A stretch of 64,000 bases of DNA from Bog-473 sp963726005 (GCA_963726005.1 CAVSAT010000001.1:186001-250000); one strand, 5' to 3'. Shown: positions 26,365 through 35,345, counted from the stretch's first letter. The notes: generated by a model from the sequence alone, not told the origin. Made by a program: numbers and translations.

Positions 26365-28671
26365 ATGAGCACGGACGCTAACGCACTCGGGGCCCGCCCG
26401 ACGCTGGGCCACATTCGCGGGCTGGACGGCGTACGCGCGGTGTCGGTGCTGGCCATCATTGCGTTCCACACCGGGCTGCACTCGGTGCCGGGCGGCTTCT
26501 ACGGCGTCGACTCCTTCTTCGTGCTCTCGGGGTTCCTCATCACGTCGCTGCTGGTTCAGGAGTGGGGTGGAAGCGGGACGATCCGGCTCCGTCGGTTCTG
26601 GGCCGGTCGCGCCCGGCGGCTCCTGCCGGCGCTGTTCCTGCTCGTCGCGGTCATCGGGATCGTCATGGCGTTCCTGCCCAGGGTCCTGGCGACGCCCCAC
26701 ATCGTCGGCGACGCCCTCTCGACGGTCTTCTACGTCTCGAATTGGTACTCCGTCCACAACGGCGTGACCTACTTCTCGCTGTCGAACCAGCCGTCGCCGT
26801 TGCAGCACACCTGGTCGCTCGCGATCGAGGAGCAGTTCTACCTGGTGTGGCCTCTCGTCGTCCTGGGCGTCGTGAAGGTCGGCACGTCGCGCCGGTCGCG
26901 TCGTGGCGCCCGGCGTGTCCTTGAGGCGCTCGGCGGCGGCCGGCTCTCGCTCGGGCCACCTGCGGAACGGGACGACCCTGAGTGGACGCGGCGCCGGCGG
27001 CTGCACGTCCTCTTCGCGGTGGCGTGCCTGGGGTCGCTGGCCTCGGCCGTCGTCATGTTCCTCCTGGCCCCGGACGGCTACACGACGCGGGCCTACTACG
27101 GCACGGACTGCCGGGCCCAGGCCCTGCTCGTCGGCGCGGCGGTCGCCATCGGGCTGACCCTGTGGCGGGACGCGAGCCGGCGTCCGTGGTTCACCCGCGT
27201 GGCGTCGGTGCTCGCGGTGGCGGGAATCCTCGGCACGGCCGCGCTGTGGGCGACGACGTCGGAGACGTCGAGGTTCGCCTTTTGCGGCGGGTTCCTTGTG
27301 GCCAGCCTGGCGGCGGGGGCCGTCGTCCTCGGCTGCGCCGCGGCGCCGCGCTCGATCGCCGTGCGCGTCTTGGAGCTGCCGCCCCTGCCGCAATGGGGCC
27401 GCATCTCGTACGGCGTCTACCTCTGGTACTGGCCCGTGCTCCTCGTCATGACCGGCCAACGGCTGCACTGGGGTGTCTATCCCCTCTTCCTGGCCCGGGT
27501 GGGCATCACGGTCGCCATCGCGGCCATCAGCTACGACCTGGTCGAGATGCCGATCCGCCGCGGCGCGCTCCGGCGCTGGCGGTCCTGGATCGCCGCCCCG
27601 GTGGGTGCCGCGGCGGCCATCGGCGCGGTGTTCGTGAGCACCCTGCTCCCGGTGGGCGCGGCGGAGCTGCAGGGCGCGCAGCTGCGCGTCACCGCCCCGC
27701 CGCCGGCCACGCAGGCTGCGGTGGTGGCGCAAACCGGCTCGGCCGCAGTCGCCGACCCCCTCACGATGCCGACCACGCCGACGACGCCGACGCCGACGCC
27801 GATGACGCCGACGCCGCCGCCGACGTCGACGACGGTGCCGTCATTTCTGACGGCGGCCCCGCCCGTGGCGTCCGCGGCCAGGCCGGTGAAGGTGTTGCTC
27901 GTCGGTGACTCCGTCGCCGGCACGCTCGGCGTCGGCCTGGCGGCGGAGGCGCGGCAGTACGGCGTGCAGATCGCGAACGAGGGGACGCCCGGCTGTTCGC
28001 TGTCCATGCAGTCCCAGATCCGGGTCCTCTTCTATACGGTGTCGCCCGACGCACCGTGCGACGTCGGCGCCAACCCCGCGTCGTTGCTCGACACCTGGCG
28101 CAGGTGGGTGGACACGTACAACCCCGACGTCGTCGTCTACCTCGCCCGCGGCGAGACGTTCGACCAGTCGGTGGCGGGACAGTGGCAGAACCTCGGGCAA
28201 CCCGCCTTCGACCGCTACGTGGAGAGCCGGTACGGCGAGGCGGCCGATGTGCTCGGCTCCAGGGGGGCCAGCGTGGTGCTCATGACGACTCCGTATTACG
28301 ACAGCGGCGTCGCACCGACCGGGAGTGCGTGGCCCGAGGACGACCCGGCGAGGGTGACGGCCGACAACGCGGCGATGCGGCAGGTGGTCGGTGCCGCATC
28401 GGGGGACGGCGGCGGCAGGGTCTATGTGTTCGATCTCAACGAGGTGGTCTCGCCGGACCAGCGCTACTCGGCGTCGGTCGACCAGGTCAACGTGCGCTGC
28501 AGCGACGGGGTGCACTTCACGCGCTCGGGAGGCATCTTTGTCGGAATGAAGCTGGCCCCCGAGCTCGTGGCAGTCGGCCAGGGCCACGCCGCGGTGTCGC
28601 CGGGTGGCGCCTGGCCGGGCGCTCTGCCACCATCGACCCCGACATGGTTCCCGAACCTGCCCTGCCAGTAG
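26365..28671 (+). CDS. Membrane O-acyltransferase (OafA/YrhL type) with C-terminal SGNH domain
   Basis: 768 residues. The N-terminal Acyltransferase_3 domain has about ten hydrophobic helices and the catalytic arrangement LAIIAFHTGLHSVPGG ... VDSFFVLSGFLI (His near residue 34), plus HTWSLAIEEQFYLVWPL. A Thr/Pro-rich low-complexity linker (about residues 466-495) leads to an SGNH hydrolase-like domain: VLLVGDSVAG (about 511-520) and CSDGVHFTRSGG (about 712-723) hold the Ser and the Asp-His pair. Such two-domain proteins acetylate peptidoglycan or surface polysaccharide, the SGNH part completing transfer outside the membrane. The gene has its own ATG, divergent from the oxidoreductase. Confidence 0.88.
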   Translation: MSTDANALGARPTLGHIRGLDGVRAVSVLAIIAFHTGLHSVPGGFYGVDSFFVLSGFLITSLLVQEWGGSGTIRLRRFWAGRARRLLPALFLLVAVIGIVMAFLPRVLATPHIVGDALSTVFYVSNWYSVHNGVTYFSLSNQPSPLQHTWSLAIEEQFYLVWPLVVLGVVKVGTSRRSRRGARRVLEALGGGRLSLGPPAERDDPEWTRRRRLHVLFAVACLGSLASAVVMFLLAPDGYTTRAYYGTDCRAQALLVGAAVAIGLTLWRDASRRPWFTRVASVLAVAGILGTAALWATTSETSRFAFCGGFLVASLAAGAVVLGCAAAPRSIAVRVLELPPLPQWGRISYGVYLWYWPVLLVMTGQRLHWGVYPLFLARVGITVAIAAISYDLVEMPIRRGALRRWRSWIAAPVGAAAAIGAVFVSTLLPVGAAELQGAQLRVTAPPPATQAAVVAQTGSAAVADPLTMPTTPTTPTPTPMTPTPPPTSTTVPSFLTAAPPVASAARPVKVLLVGDSVAGTLGVGLAAEARQYGVQIANEGTPGCSLSMQSQIRVLFYTVSPDAPCDVGANPASLLDTWRRWVDTYNPDVVVYLARGETFDQSVAGQWQNLGQPAFDRYVESRYGEAADVLGSRGASVVLMTTPYYDSGVAPTGSAWPEDDPARVTADNAAMRQVVGAASGDGGGRVYVFDLNEVVSPDQRYSASVDQVNVRCSDGVHFTRSGGIFVGMKLAPELVAVGQGHAAVSPGGAWPGALPPSTPTWFPNLPCQ

Positions 28672-29270
28672 TCCGGCGTGCCACCAAGGACGACGTCGAC
28701 GCGATGGCGGCACAGCTGGCCAAGACCTTCTACGACGACCCCGTCATCGGGCACATCTTTCGCAACCCGTCGCGCCGCGACGCGGGCCTGCGCGCCTACT
28801 TCCGCACGCAGATGCGCGCCGACTACCTCCCGTTCGGCGGCTGTTACACGACCGACGGCCACGCCGGCTCGGCCATCTGGGCTCCCGCCGGCAAGCCCCT
28901 CCTCACGGGGCTCACGGCGATCGTCACCTTGCTGCCCGTGCTGCCGTACGTGGCGGCGAACCTCGCCACGACGCTGCGCCTCTTGAACCTCGTGGAGTCG
29001 ATGCACCCCCATGAGCCGCACTGGTACCTGGCCACGCTCGGCACCGCCGTCGAACAGCAGGGCAGGGGCGTGGGCAGCGCGCTGATGCGCCCCGTCCTCG
29101 AGCACTGCGACACCGAGGGGATCCCCTGCTACCTCGAGTCCTCCAAGGAGCGCAACGTCCCCTTCTACCGCCGTCACGGCTTCGAGGTCGTGAAGGAGGT
29201 GCCGCTTCCCGGCGAGGGGCCGCTCCTCTGGACCATGTGGCGGGAGCCGCAGCCGGCGGCGTCGTCCTGA
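28644..29270 (+). CDS. GNAT-family N-acetyltransferase
   Basis: About 208 residues from an ATG at 28644, overlapping the end of the acyltransferase gene by 28 nt. The acetyl-CoA-binding motif A is GTAVEQQGRGVGSALMRPVL, preceded by WYLATLG and followed by CYLESSKERNVPFYRRHGFE (motif B). The substrate is unknown; the middle section has a hydrophobic stretch (LTAIVTLLPVLPYVAANLA) that is typical of this actinobacterial subgroup and is probably a lid rather than a membrane helix. Close coupling to the surface O-acyltransferase may be incidental. Confidence 0.85.
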   Translation: MVPEPALPVVRRATKDDVDAMAAQLAKTFYDDPVIGHIFRNPSRRDAGLRAYFRTQMRADYLPFGGCYTTDGHAGSAIWAPAGKPLLTGLTAIVTLLPVLPYVAANLATTLRLLNLVESMHPHEPHWYLATLGTAVEQQGRGVGSALMRPVLEHCDTEGIPCYLESSKERNVPFYRRHGFEVVKEVPLPGEGPLLWTMWREPQPAASS

Positions 29271-29295
29271 GCCCGCGGCGCCGAGCGCTCGCCTT

Positions 29296-30204
29296 TTAGG
29301 TCGGGTGGATGCCCTCGGGCATGGAGAGCGTGTCGTTGACGACGAACCCCAGCGTGTCGATGACGGCCCGCACCGGCGCGGAGGGGAGTCCCCGGCGGCG
29401 TTGCGCCACGCCGACCCGGCGGCGGGGGAGGCCGGTGACGGGCAGCACCGAGAACCGGCCGCGCAGGTGACCCGGCACGGCGGTGGCCGGGAGAATGGCC
29501 GGCCCGTAGCCGTCGAAGGCCAGCGACGCGATCAGCCGGACGCCGTCGAGCTCCATGGCCGGCCGCAGCGCGATCCTCGCCGGGCCCGTGGCGCTGTCGA
29601 TCTCGGCCCGGAGCGCCGTGCCCGGCGCGGGAAGCAGCATCTCGAGCTCCGAGAGGCGTTCGAGGCGCAGCGAGGGCTCGGTGGCCAGGGGGTGGCCCGA
29701 CGGGAGCACGAGCACCAGGTCCTCGTCGAAGAGCTGGGCCGCCATGATCTCGTCACCGCTGAGCGGGAAGGTCACCACCGCCAGGTCGAGCTGGCCCGAG
29801 GCCAGTTGCTGCTCGAGCTGTCCACTCGACCCCTCCGCCACGTTGAGGTGCACGTGGGGATGGCGCACCCGGAGGAGGTCGAAGAGCTGCGGGACCAGCC
29901 AGCGCCCCGTCGTGCCGATCATGCCGAGCCGGACGGTGCCGACCACCTCCTGGCGCAGTGCGGTCACGTCGGCCACCATGGCCTCGAGCTCGTTCATCAC
30001 CCGCCGCGTCCGCTCGATCACGACCTCGCCCTCCTCGGTCAGGCGCCCCGAAGCCCGGTCGACCAGCTGGACGTCGAGCTCTCGCTCCAGGCGCGCCACG
30101 TGGGCGGAGACGTTGGACTGCACCGTGCCGATGGAGGTGGCGGCGGCAGAGAAGCTTCCGGTGTCGGCGATGCCCATCAGTGCTTGCAGATGTTTCAGCT
30201 CCAC
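29296..30204 (-). CDS. LysR-family transcriptional regulator
   Basis: About 302 residues from a GTG at 30204 with a GGAGG site; the longer frame upstream lacks domain sequence. An N-terminal winged helix (MELKHLQALMGIADTGSFSA, AATSIGTVQSNVSAHVARLE) is followed by the two-lobed effector domain (VRLGMIGTTGRWLVPQLFDL, GQLDLAVVTFPL). It is unusual in having IGTVQSNVSAHV rather than the common LSQPALSRQI, which is a normal variant. LysR proteins usually control a divergent gene; here about 270 bp of sequence with a candidate small transcript lies between it and the HAD-PlsC operon. Confidence 0.9.
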   Translation of the reverse strand: MELKHLQALMGIADTGSFSAAATSIGTVQSNVSAHVARLERELDVQLVDRASGRLTEEGEVVIERTRRVMNELEAMVADVTALRQEVVGTVRLGMIGTTGRWLVPQLFDLLRVRHPHVHLNVAEGSSGQLEQQLASGQLDLAVVTFPLSGDEIMAAQLFDEDLVLVLPSGHPLATEPSLRLERLSELEMLLPAPGTALRAEIDSATGPARIALRPAMELDGVRLIASLAFDGYGPAILPATAVPGHLRGRFSVLPVTGLPRRRVGVAQRRRGLPSAPVRAVIDTLGFVVNDTLSMPEGIHPT

Positions 30205-30284
30205 GCACCAACCTCCGCAGAAAGTGCTTGCCAAAGTGTTGTTACCGATCAGTATAACAGATTTGAAGTATCTGCTAAAGCTGC

Positions 30285-30403
30285 TTGACTGATTGCCGAT
30301 ATGCCGCCACAATGGGAGCCAGACCGCAGGGAACCGGAAGCCCCCCCTCCGAAACCTGATGAGTCTCGAGAAGGGATCGCCCTCCCCCCCGGCGATCCCT
30401 TCT
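30285..30403 (+). ncRNA. Candidate short transcript or leader ending in a terminator hairpin
   Basis: A -35-like TTGACT (30285-30290) and a -10-like CACAAT (30308-30313) stand 17 bp apart. About 55 nt further is a perfect 13-bp hairpin (see the terminator entry). The stretch between them is purine- and C-rich (GGGAGCCAGACCGCAGGG) and holds no open frame. It could be a small RNA, or an attenuated leader of the HAD-PlsC/murT/gatD operon starting at 30474. No riboswitch class was recognised. Confidence 0.35.
30369..30403 (+). terminator. Rho-independent-type hairpin
   Basis: AGAAGGGATCGCC at 30369-30381 pairs perfectly with GGCGATCCCTTCT at 30391-30403 (13 bp, 9-nt C-rich loop), followed by CTTAATTT. 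It lies between divergent genes, where a terminator is not expected unless something upstream is transcribed. Confidence 0.7.
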
Positions 30404-30473
30404 CTTAATTTCCGGGCTTCTGGGGGGGTTCTCGCACCCGGATCAGCACATCGAACTGTTTTAGGCTTCGGAC

Positions 30474-31850
30474 GTGGCGAAAAGCGCCGTTTTCATCGAC
30501 CTCGACCGCACCCTGCTGCGCCACGCGTCGGGGCAGGTCCTCAACCAGGCCCTGGTCGAAGAGGGCGTGCTGCCCGCGGGGCGCTCGCTGCCGGGGGACA
30601 AGGTGCTCTACGCCGTCAACGACCGTTTGGGCGAGAACCTGTTGTCCATGGGCCTGGTGCGAGCGGCGGCGAGGGTGGCCCGGGGCTGGCACCAGGACCA
30701 GGTCCAGGCGGCCGGGCGGCGGGCGGTGTCCGCCCTGAGCGAGCTCGTCGCCCCCTTCGCCCCGCAGCGCCTGGCCGCCTTCCGGGCCGACGGCCACCGC
30801 CTCGTGCTCTCGACGACGACGCCGCTCGACATGATCGCCCCCTTCGCCGAGGCATTCGGGTTCGACGACGTGATCGCCACCGCCTACGAAACCAAGGACG
30901 GCCGCTACACCGGCCGCCTCTACGAGGGGTTCGTGTGGGGGACGGGCAAGCTCCGCGCGGTGCGGGAGTGGGCGGGAGGCAAGGGCATCGACCTCGCCAA
31001 CTGCCACGCGTGCAGCGACAGCATCTTCGACGTGCCGTTGCTCTCGAGCGTCGGCTCGCCCCACGCCGTGAATCCCGATCCGTCCCTCACCGTCGTGGCC
31101 GCCGCGCGGCGCTGGCCCGTGGAGCACTGGGACCGCCCGCCCGGGGTCCCGAGCGTCATCGGGCTCGAGCCCTACCACCTGCTGCGCCCGTTCGTGCGCA
31201 AGCTCTCGTTCCCGTACGCACGCTTCGACATCGCCGGCGTCGAGAACGTGCCCACGCGGGGTCCCGTCCTGCTCGCGTCGAACCATCGGAGCTACTTCGA
31301 CGTCGCTGCGTTGGCCCTCGTCGCCCGCGAGATCGGGCGACCGGTGCGCTTCCTCGGGAAGAAGGAGATCTTCGAGGCTCCCGTGGTCGGGACGATCGCC
31401 CGGGCCATCGGCGGCATCGCGGTCGACCGCGGGAGCGGATCGGGCCAGCCGATGCGCGCGGCGGAGGCCGCCTTGAAGGCGGGCGAGGTGGTCATCGTCC
31501 TCCCGCAAGGGACCATCCCGCGCGGGTACGACTTCTTCGACCCGGTGCTGCACGGCAAGACCGGGACGGCGCGGCTGGCCGCGGCCACGGGCGCCACCGT
31601 CGTGCCCGTCGGGCTCTGGGGCACGGAGAACGTGTGGCCCCGCTCGGCGCGGCTGCCCGACTTCACCCTCGTGCGCCACCCACCAACGGTGACGGTGCGC
31701 GTGGGCACGCCGGTGGGCTTGTCGCTCATCAACGCCAAGGCGGACACAGTGACCATCATGGATGCCATCACCGCGCAGCTGCCCGCAGAGGCGCGGGTGC
31801 GCCACGAGCCGACGCCCGCCGAGCTCGCCCGCACCAAGCCCCCTCGGTGA
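30474..31850 (+). CDS. HAD-IB phosphatase fused to PlsC-type lysophospholipid acyltransferase
   Basis: 458 residues. The N-terminal half is a HAD-IB phosphatase (DxD motif in VFIDLDRTLL, about residues 7-16; later CHACSDSIFDVPLL). The C-terminal half is a 1-acylglycerol-3-phosphate acyltransferase: NHRSYFD (NHxxxxD, about 270) and GGIAVDRGSG. The usual FPEG block is replaced by PQGTIPRG (about 345). The fusion could combine acylation and dephosphorylation steps of phospholipid synthesis. The GTG start is at 30474. The stop overlaps the murT start as GTGA, so the enzyme is translationally coupled to the lipid II amidation genes. Confidence 0.88.
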   Translation: MAKSAVFIDLDRTLLRHASGQVLNQALVEEGVLPAGRSLPGDKVLYAVNDRLGENLLSMGLVRAAARVARGWHQDQVQAAGRRAVSALSELVAPFAPQRLAAFRADGHRLVLSTTTPLDMIAPFAEAFGFDDVIATAYETKDGRYTGRLYEGFVWGTGKLRAVREWAGGKGIDLANCHACSDSIFDVPLLSSVGSPHAVNPDPSLTVVAAARRWPVEHWDRPPGVPSVIGLEPYHLLRPFVRKLSFPYARFDIAGVENVPTRGPVLLASNHRSYFDVAALALVAREIGRPVRFLGKKEIFEAPVVGTIARAIGGIAVDRGSGSGQPMRAAEAALKAGEVVIVLPQGTIPRGYDFFDPVLHGKTGTARLAAATGATVVPVGLWGTENVWPRSARLPDFTLVRHPPTVTVRVGTPVGLSLINAKADTVTIMDAITAQLPAEARVRHEPTPAELARTKPPR

Positions 31851-33079
31851 GGGCGCGGCTCGCCAGCGCGACCACGCGCGCCGTCAACGCCGCGTCGCGC
31901 CGACTCGGACGCGGCCAGGGCACCGTGGCCGGAGGCAGGGCCGGGCTCCGGGTGGACCCCCTGCTCCTCGAACATCTGAGCGCAGGTCGTCAGGTCGCCC
32001 TCGTCACCGGCACCAACGGAAAGACGACGACGACGCGGCTGTTGACGGTGGGACTCGGCGCGACGGGCGACGCCGTCGTGAGCAACGAGACGGGCTCGAA
32101 CATGCCGCCGGGCCACGTCGCCGCGCTGGCCGGGACCCATGCGGGGCGCGCCGTCCTCGAGGTGGACGAGGTCTACCTCCCCCGTGTCCTGGCGGCGACC
32201 TCGGCGGCTGCGGTCGTTCTGTTGAACCTCTCGCGCGACCAGCTCGACCGCACCAACGAGGTTCGGATGGTCGCGGGACGCTGGCGTGCTGCACTGGCCG
32301 CGGCGCCGCACACGCATGTCGTCGCGAACGCCGACGATCCTCTGGTGGTGTGGGGCGCGGGCGCGGCGCGTGACGTGCACTGGGTCGGTGCGGGCCTGCG
32401 CTGGCAGCACGATGCCGTGGGTTGCCCCTCGTGCGACGGCCGCATCGAGTTCCGTGACGGCAGCTGGGCGTGCGCGGGGTGCGGCTTCTCGCGGCCCGTC
32501 ACCGAAGCGGAGCTCGTGCTCGCGGACGGTGCGGCCAAGGCCACCTGGGCGGACGGCCGGACGCACCCCGTCCGGCTCCTGCTGCCGGGCCGGTTCAACC
32601 AGGCCAACGCGCTCATGGCCGCCGTGGCAGCCGATGCCTGCGGTGTCGACGCGGTGGCGGCGCTCGAAGCGATGGAGTCCGTCGAGGAGGTGGCCGGCCG
32701 CTTCAGCGTCCGTTCCTTCGGTGAAGTGCGGGCCCGGCTGATGCTGGCGAAGAACCCGGCGGGATGGGACGAGCTGCTCGACCTGGTTGCCGGGTCCGAC
32801 GGCCCGCTCGTGGTCAGCATCAACGCGCGGGTGGCGGACGGCGCAGACCCCAGCTGGCTGTGGGACGTGCCCTACGAGCGGCTGGCGGGACGCTCCGTCG
32901 TGGCGACCGGAGACCGCTGCCGCGACCTCTCGGTCCGCCTGCACTACGCGGGCGTGGTCCACACGGCCGAGCCCGATCCCATCCTTGCCGTGCGCATCGC
33001 CGCGGGCGACACCGGAGGGGTGGTCGACGTGATCGGCAACTACACGGCCTTCCACGACCTGCTCGGGGCGCCTGCGTGA
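31847..33079 (+). CDS. murT: Lipid II isoglutaminyl synthase, Mur-ligase subunit MurT
   Basis: 410 residues. The Mur-ligase P-loop is VALVTGTNGKTTTTRLL (about 50-66). A four-cysteine zinc ribbon inserted in the central domain (CPSCDGRIEF ... CAGCGFS, about 198-218) and the DUF1727 C-terminal domain are specific for MurT. With GatD it amidates the gamma-carboxyl of D-Glu in lipid II to D-isoglutamine, using glutamine and ATP. The GTG start overlaps the previous stop and the stop overlaps the gatD start, both as GTGA, so the complex is made from one coupled message. Confidence 0.93.
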   Translation: MRARLASATTRAVNAASRRLGRGQGTVAGGRAGLRVDPLLLEHLSAGRQVALVTGTNGKTTTTRLLTVGLGATGDAVVSNETGSNMPPGHVAALAGTHAGRAVLEVDEVYLPRVLAATSAAAVVLLNLSRDQLDRTNEVRMVAGRWRAALAAAPHTHVVANADDPLVVWGAGAARDVHWVGAGLRWQHDAVGCPSCDGRIEFRDGSWACAGCGFSRPVTEAELVLADGAAKATWADGRTHPVRLLLPGRFNQANALMAAVAADACGVDAVAALEAMESVEEVAGRFSVRSFGEVRARLMLAKNPAGWDELLDLVAGSDGPLVVSINARVADGADPSWLWDVPYERLAGRSVVATGDRCRDLSVRLHYAGVVHTAEPDPILAVRIAAGDTGGVVDVIGNYTAFHDLLGAPA

Positions 33080-33810
33080 GCGGTCCCCTGCGTGTGGTGG
33101 TCGTGTACCCCGACCTGCTCGGCACCTACGGCGACGGCGGCAACGGGCTGATCCTGGCGCGGCGCGCCGACTGGCGGGGACGGGACGTCGAGCTCCTGCA
33201 GGCGGCCTCGGACGGCCCGCTGCCCGCCGCCGACATCTATTGCCTGGGCGGCGGAGAGGACGGTCCCCAGGTGCGCGCGGCCCGCACGCTGATCGACGAC
33301 GGGACCTTGGCCAGGCGCGTCGCCGACGGTGCAGTGGTCCTGGCCGTCTGCGCCGGCTTCCAGATCGTCGGGCGGACCTTCCCCGGCGCCGCCGGCGACC
33401 CGCACGAAGGCCTCGGCCTCCTGGACATCGACACCGTCAAGGGCACCGGGCCGCGGGCGGTGGGGGAGGTGTTGGAGGACCCGACCGGCGTGAACGGCCT
33501 GCCGGCCCTGACGGGCTTCGAGAACCACGGGGGCATGACCGCCCTGGCGGAGGGAGCCGTGCCCCTGGGCCGGGTGATCGCGGGCGTCGGGAATGGCGAC
33601 GGCAGCGAGGGGGCGGTACGTGGCCGTGTCATCGGGACCTACCTGCACGGCCCGGTGCTGGCGCGGAACCCGGCCTTGGCCGACCTGCTCCTCGCCTGGG
33701 CACTCGGTGAGGAGACGCTCGAACCGCTGGACGACTCGGCCTCCGAGCAACTGCGCGAGGAGCGCCTGGCCACCGTCGGGGGCAGGCGGCGGTGGCGCCT
33801 GCACCGGTAA
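33076..33810 (+). CDS. gatD: Lipid II isoglutaminyl synthase, glutaminase subunit GatD
   Basis: 244 residues, a class-I (CobB/CobQ-like) glutamine amidotransferase. The nucleophile cysteine is in VVLAVCAGFQIVG (about residue 91) and the catalytic histidine is in IGTYLHGPVLARNP (about 190). The start VYPDLLGTYGDGGNGLIL is typical of GatD. It hydrolyses glutamine and passes ammonia to MurT. The coupling to murT by a 4-nt overlap is the conserved arrangement. Thirteen bases separate its end from the convergent MBL gene. Confidence 0.93.
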   Translation: MSGPLRVVVVYPDLLGTYGDGGNGLILARRADWRGRDVELLQAASDGPLPAADIYCLGGGEDGPQVRAARTLIDDGTLARRVADGAVVLAVCAGFQIVGRTFPGAAGDPHEGLGLLDIDTVKGTGPRAVGEVLEDPTGVNGLPALTGFENHGGMTALAEGAVPLGRVIAGVGNGDGSEGAVRGRVIGTYLHGPVLARNPALADLLLAWALGEETLEPLDDSASEQLREERLATVGGRRRWRLHR

Positions 33811-33823
33811 CGGCGGCGCCGAA

Positions 33824-34663
33824 TTACAGCGAGCTCCCGGGGCCGACGTCGAGGGTGAGGAGGTCCCGCGCCACCACGACCGTGCCGTCGAAGTGCTCGG
33901 CCGCCCGCTCCACCCACTCGTGCTCCGCGTCCGGCTGCGGCGCCGGGACGAGGTGCGTGAGGACAAGGGTGGCGACGCCGTTGCGGGCGGCCGTGCGCGC
34001 CGCGTCCTCGACGGCCGAGTGGTAGTCCAAGACATCGGTCAGCCGTGGCAGGCCGATGGGCTCGATCAGGTCGCGGCGCACCACGGTGTGCACGAGCATG
34101 TCGGCCCCCGCGCACAGCTCGTCGAGCCCGGGACAGGGAACGGTGTCACCCGCGATCACGACCGAGCGTCCGCCCTCGTCGACCCGGTAGCCCACGGTCG
34201 GGCGCACTGGTGCGTGGTCGGTGGGCGCCGCGGTGACCCGGACCGACTGCTCGGCGAGGACCTCGCCGCGCTCGCATTCGACGACGTCGGCGGTCGGCCG
34301 CCAGTTGAGATCGGCGTGGTGGGCCATGCGGTAGCCGATGTCCAGCTCGAGCATCGCCTCCGTCGCCCTGAGGAGCGACGCCGTCCCCGGCGGTCCGAAC
34401 ACGCGCAGTGGGCTGGGCTGGAAGGACATCACCCACCGCGAGGTGACGACGTCGTTGAGATCGGTGGTGTGGTCGCTGTGCAGATGCGTGAGGAAGAGGC
34501 CCTGCAGGGCACCGGCCCCTGACGCCGCTGCGGCGGCGCGCATGAGGACGCCGCGGCCGCAGTCGAAGAGCAGGTCTCCGGCCTCGGTGCGGACCAGCGT
34601 GGACGGACCGGCGCGCTGAGGGTCCGGCAGCGGACTGCCACTGCCGAGGACAATCATCTGCAT
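33824..34663 (-). CDS. Metallo-beta-lactamase-fold hydrolase, RNase Z-like
   Basis: 279 residues from an ATG at 34663 with an AGAGGAG site. The start MQMIVLGSGSPLPDPQRAGP and the metal motif LFLTHLHSDHTTDLND (HxHxDH, about residues 60-67) are RNase Z/arylsulfatase-like; further ligands are the aspartate in VIAGDTVPCPG and late histidines (VLTHLVP). RNase Z removes tRNA 3' trailers, but this subgroup includes phosphodiesterases and arylsulfatases and often lacks the flexible arm, so only the fold and metal hydrolase activity are certain. Confidence 0.85.
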   Translation of the reverse strand: MQMIVLGSGSPLPDPQRAGPSTLVRTEAGDLLFDCGRGVLMRAAAAASGAGALQGLFLTHLHSDHTTDLNDVVTSRWVMSFQPSPLRVFGPPGTASLLRATEAMLELDIGYRMAHHADLNWRPTADVVECERGEVLAEQSVRVTAAPTDHAPVRPTVGYRVDEGGRSVVIAGDTVPCPGLDELCAGADMLVHTVVRRDLIEPIGLPRLTDVLDYHSAVEDAARTAARNGVATLVLTHLVPAPQPDAEHEWVERAAEHFDGTVVVARDLLTLDVGPGSSL

Positions 34664-34787
34664 CCGGGCTCCTCTCGCCGCGGTGGGGACCACCGGAACC
34701 ATAGGGCGTCGTGACCCCGAGCCCCGGAGCCGCTGGCGGGGTTCGCAGTTGAGCCGCAGGGCTCGAGAACCCGGCCGGACTCCGAGC

Positions 34788-34888
34788 TCAGGACACGGTG
34801 AGTACGGCAAATCGCTGTAATGGGAGACCCTGGAAATGGGGGCAAACGCCGGGCGGGGTGCGCCTCTGCGATAGGACGGGGCTACTCT
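34788..34888. repeat. Left boundary of candidate mobile cassette: 15-bp direct repeat plus inverted repeat
   Basis: TCAGGACACGGTGAG (34788-34802) recurs in the same orientation at 39229-39243 with one mismatch. Directly inside it, TACGGCAAATCGCTGT (34803-34818) matches the complement of 39212-39227 in 15 of 16 bases. Similarity continues inward with substitutions (GGGAGA ... CTG) to GGACGGGGCTACTC at 34874-34887, which corresponds to GGACGGGGCACTC at the right end. I count the imperfect inverted repeat as about 80-85 bp. Confidence 0.6.
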
Positions 34889-34934
34889 CGGAATCGGAGC
34901 GTCGACTGATCAGACGAATATTGAGGAGCACCAG

Positions 34935-35210
34935 ATGGCAAGGGTATTGATGGTTGTGCAACATCCCGTGAAGGACTTTGACGCTTGGCGGATCGAATAT
35001 GACAGGGCGCAACCGATACGTGACAAGCACGGGGTCACCGACGCCACCGTCTTTCGGAATACGGACGATCCGAACGAGATTACGGGGCTGCACTGGTTCC
35101 CCTCGGTCGATGAAGCTCACGCCTTTGCCGACGATCCCGACCTGAAAGACGCCATGGCGAGAGCGGGCGTGAGCGGACCACCTCGGATCGAAATCAGCGT
35201 GGAGGTGTAA
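34935..35210 (+). CDS. Small ABM-like (dimeric alpha-beta barrel) protein
   Basis: 91 residues, preceded by a GAGGAG site. The pattern VLMVVQHPVKDFDAWRIEYD, a central TDATVFRNTDDPNEITGLHW and FADDPDLKDAMARAGV fits the ferredoxin-like dimeric barrel of antibiotic-biosynthesis monooxygenase/cyclase-like proteins. No cofactor site is evident. Such proteins are often called cyclase without evidence, and the role here is unknown. It lies just inside the left end of the candidate mobile cassette, with no operon partner. Confidence 0.7.
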   Translation: MARVLMVVQHPVKDFDAWRIEYDRAQPIRDKHGVTDATVFRNTDDPNEITGLHWFPSVDEAHAFADDPDLKDAMARAGVSGPPRIEISVEV

Positions 35211-35345
35211 CCCCTGGGATTGCTCTCGCGCGGCGCTCCGGATTTCGTAGTCGCCTCCGACCGCGAGGCGCTTCGTCGGGCTCGGCCGGGTCTGCACCTG
35301 TTGAGTAACCTATGCCGTCGGACCGTGCGTTATGGGGGGAGAACC

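Noticed and set aside
30350..30372. CTGATGAG followed by a short palindrome, resembling the hammerhead ribozyme core
   Set aside because: The GAAA and cleavage-site strands cannot be placed in a three-stem hammerhead.
30285..30403. Known riboswitch upstream of the HAD-PlsC operon
   Set aside because: Compared by eye with TPP, cobalamin, SAM, c-di-GMP and ydaO consensus cores; none fits.
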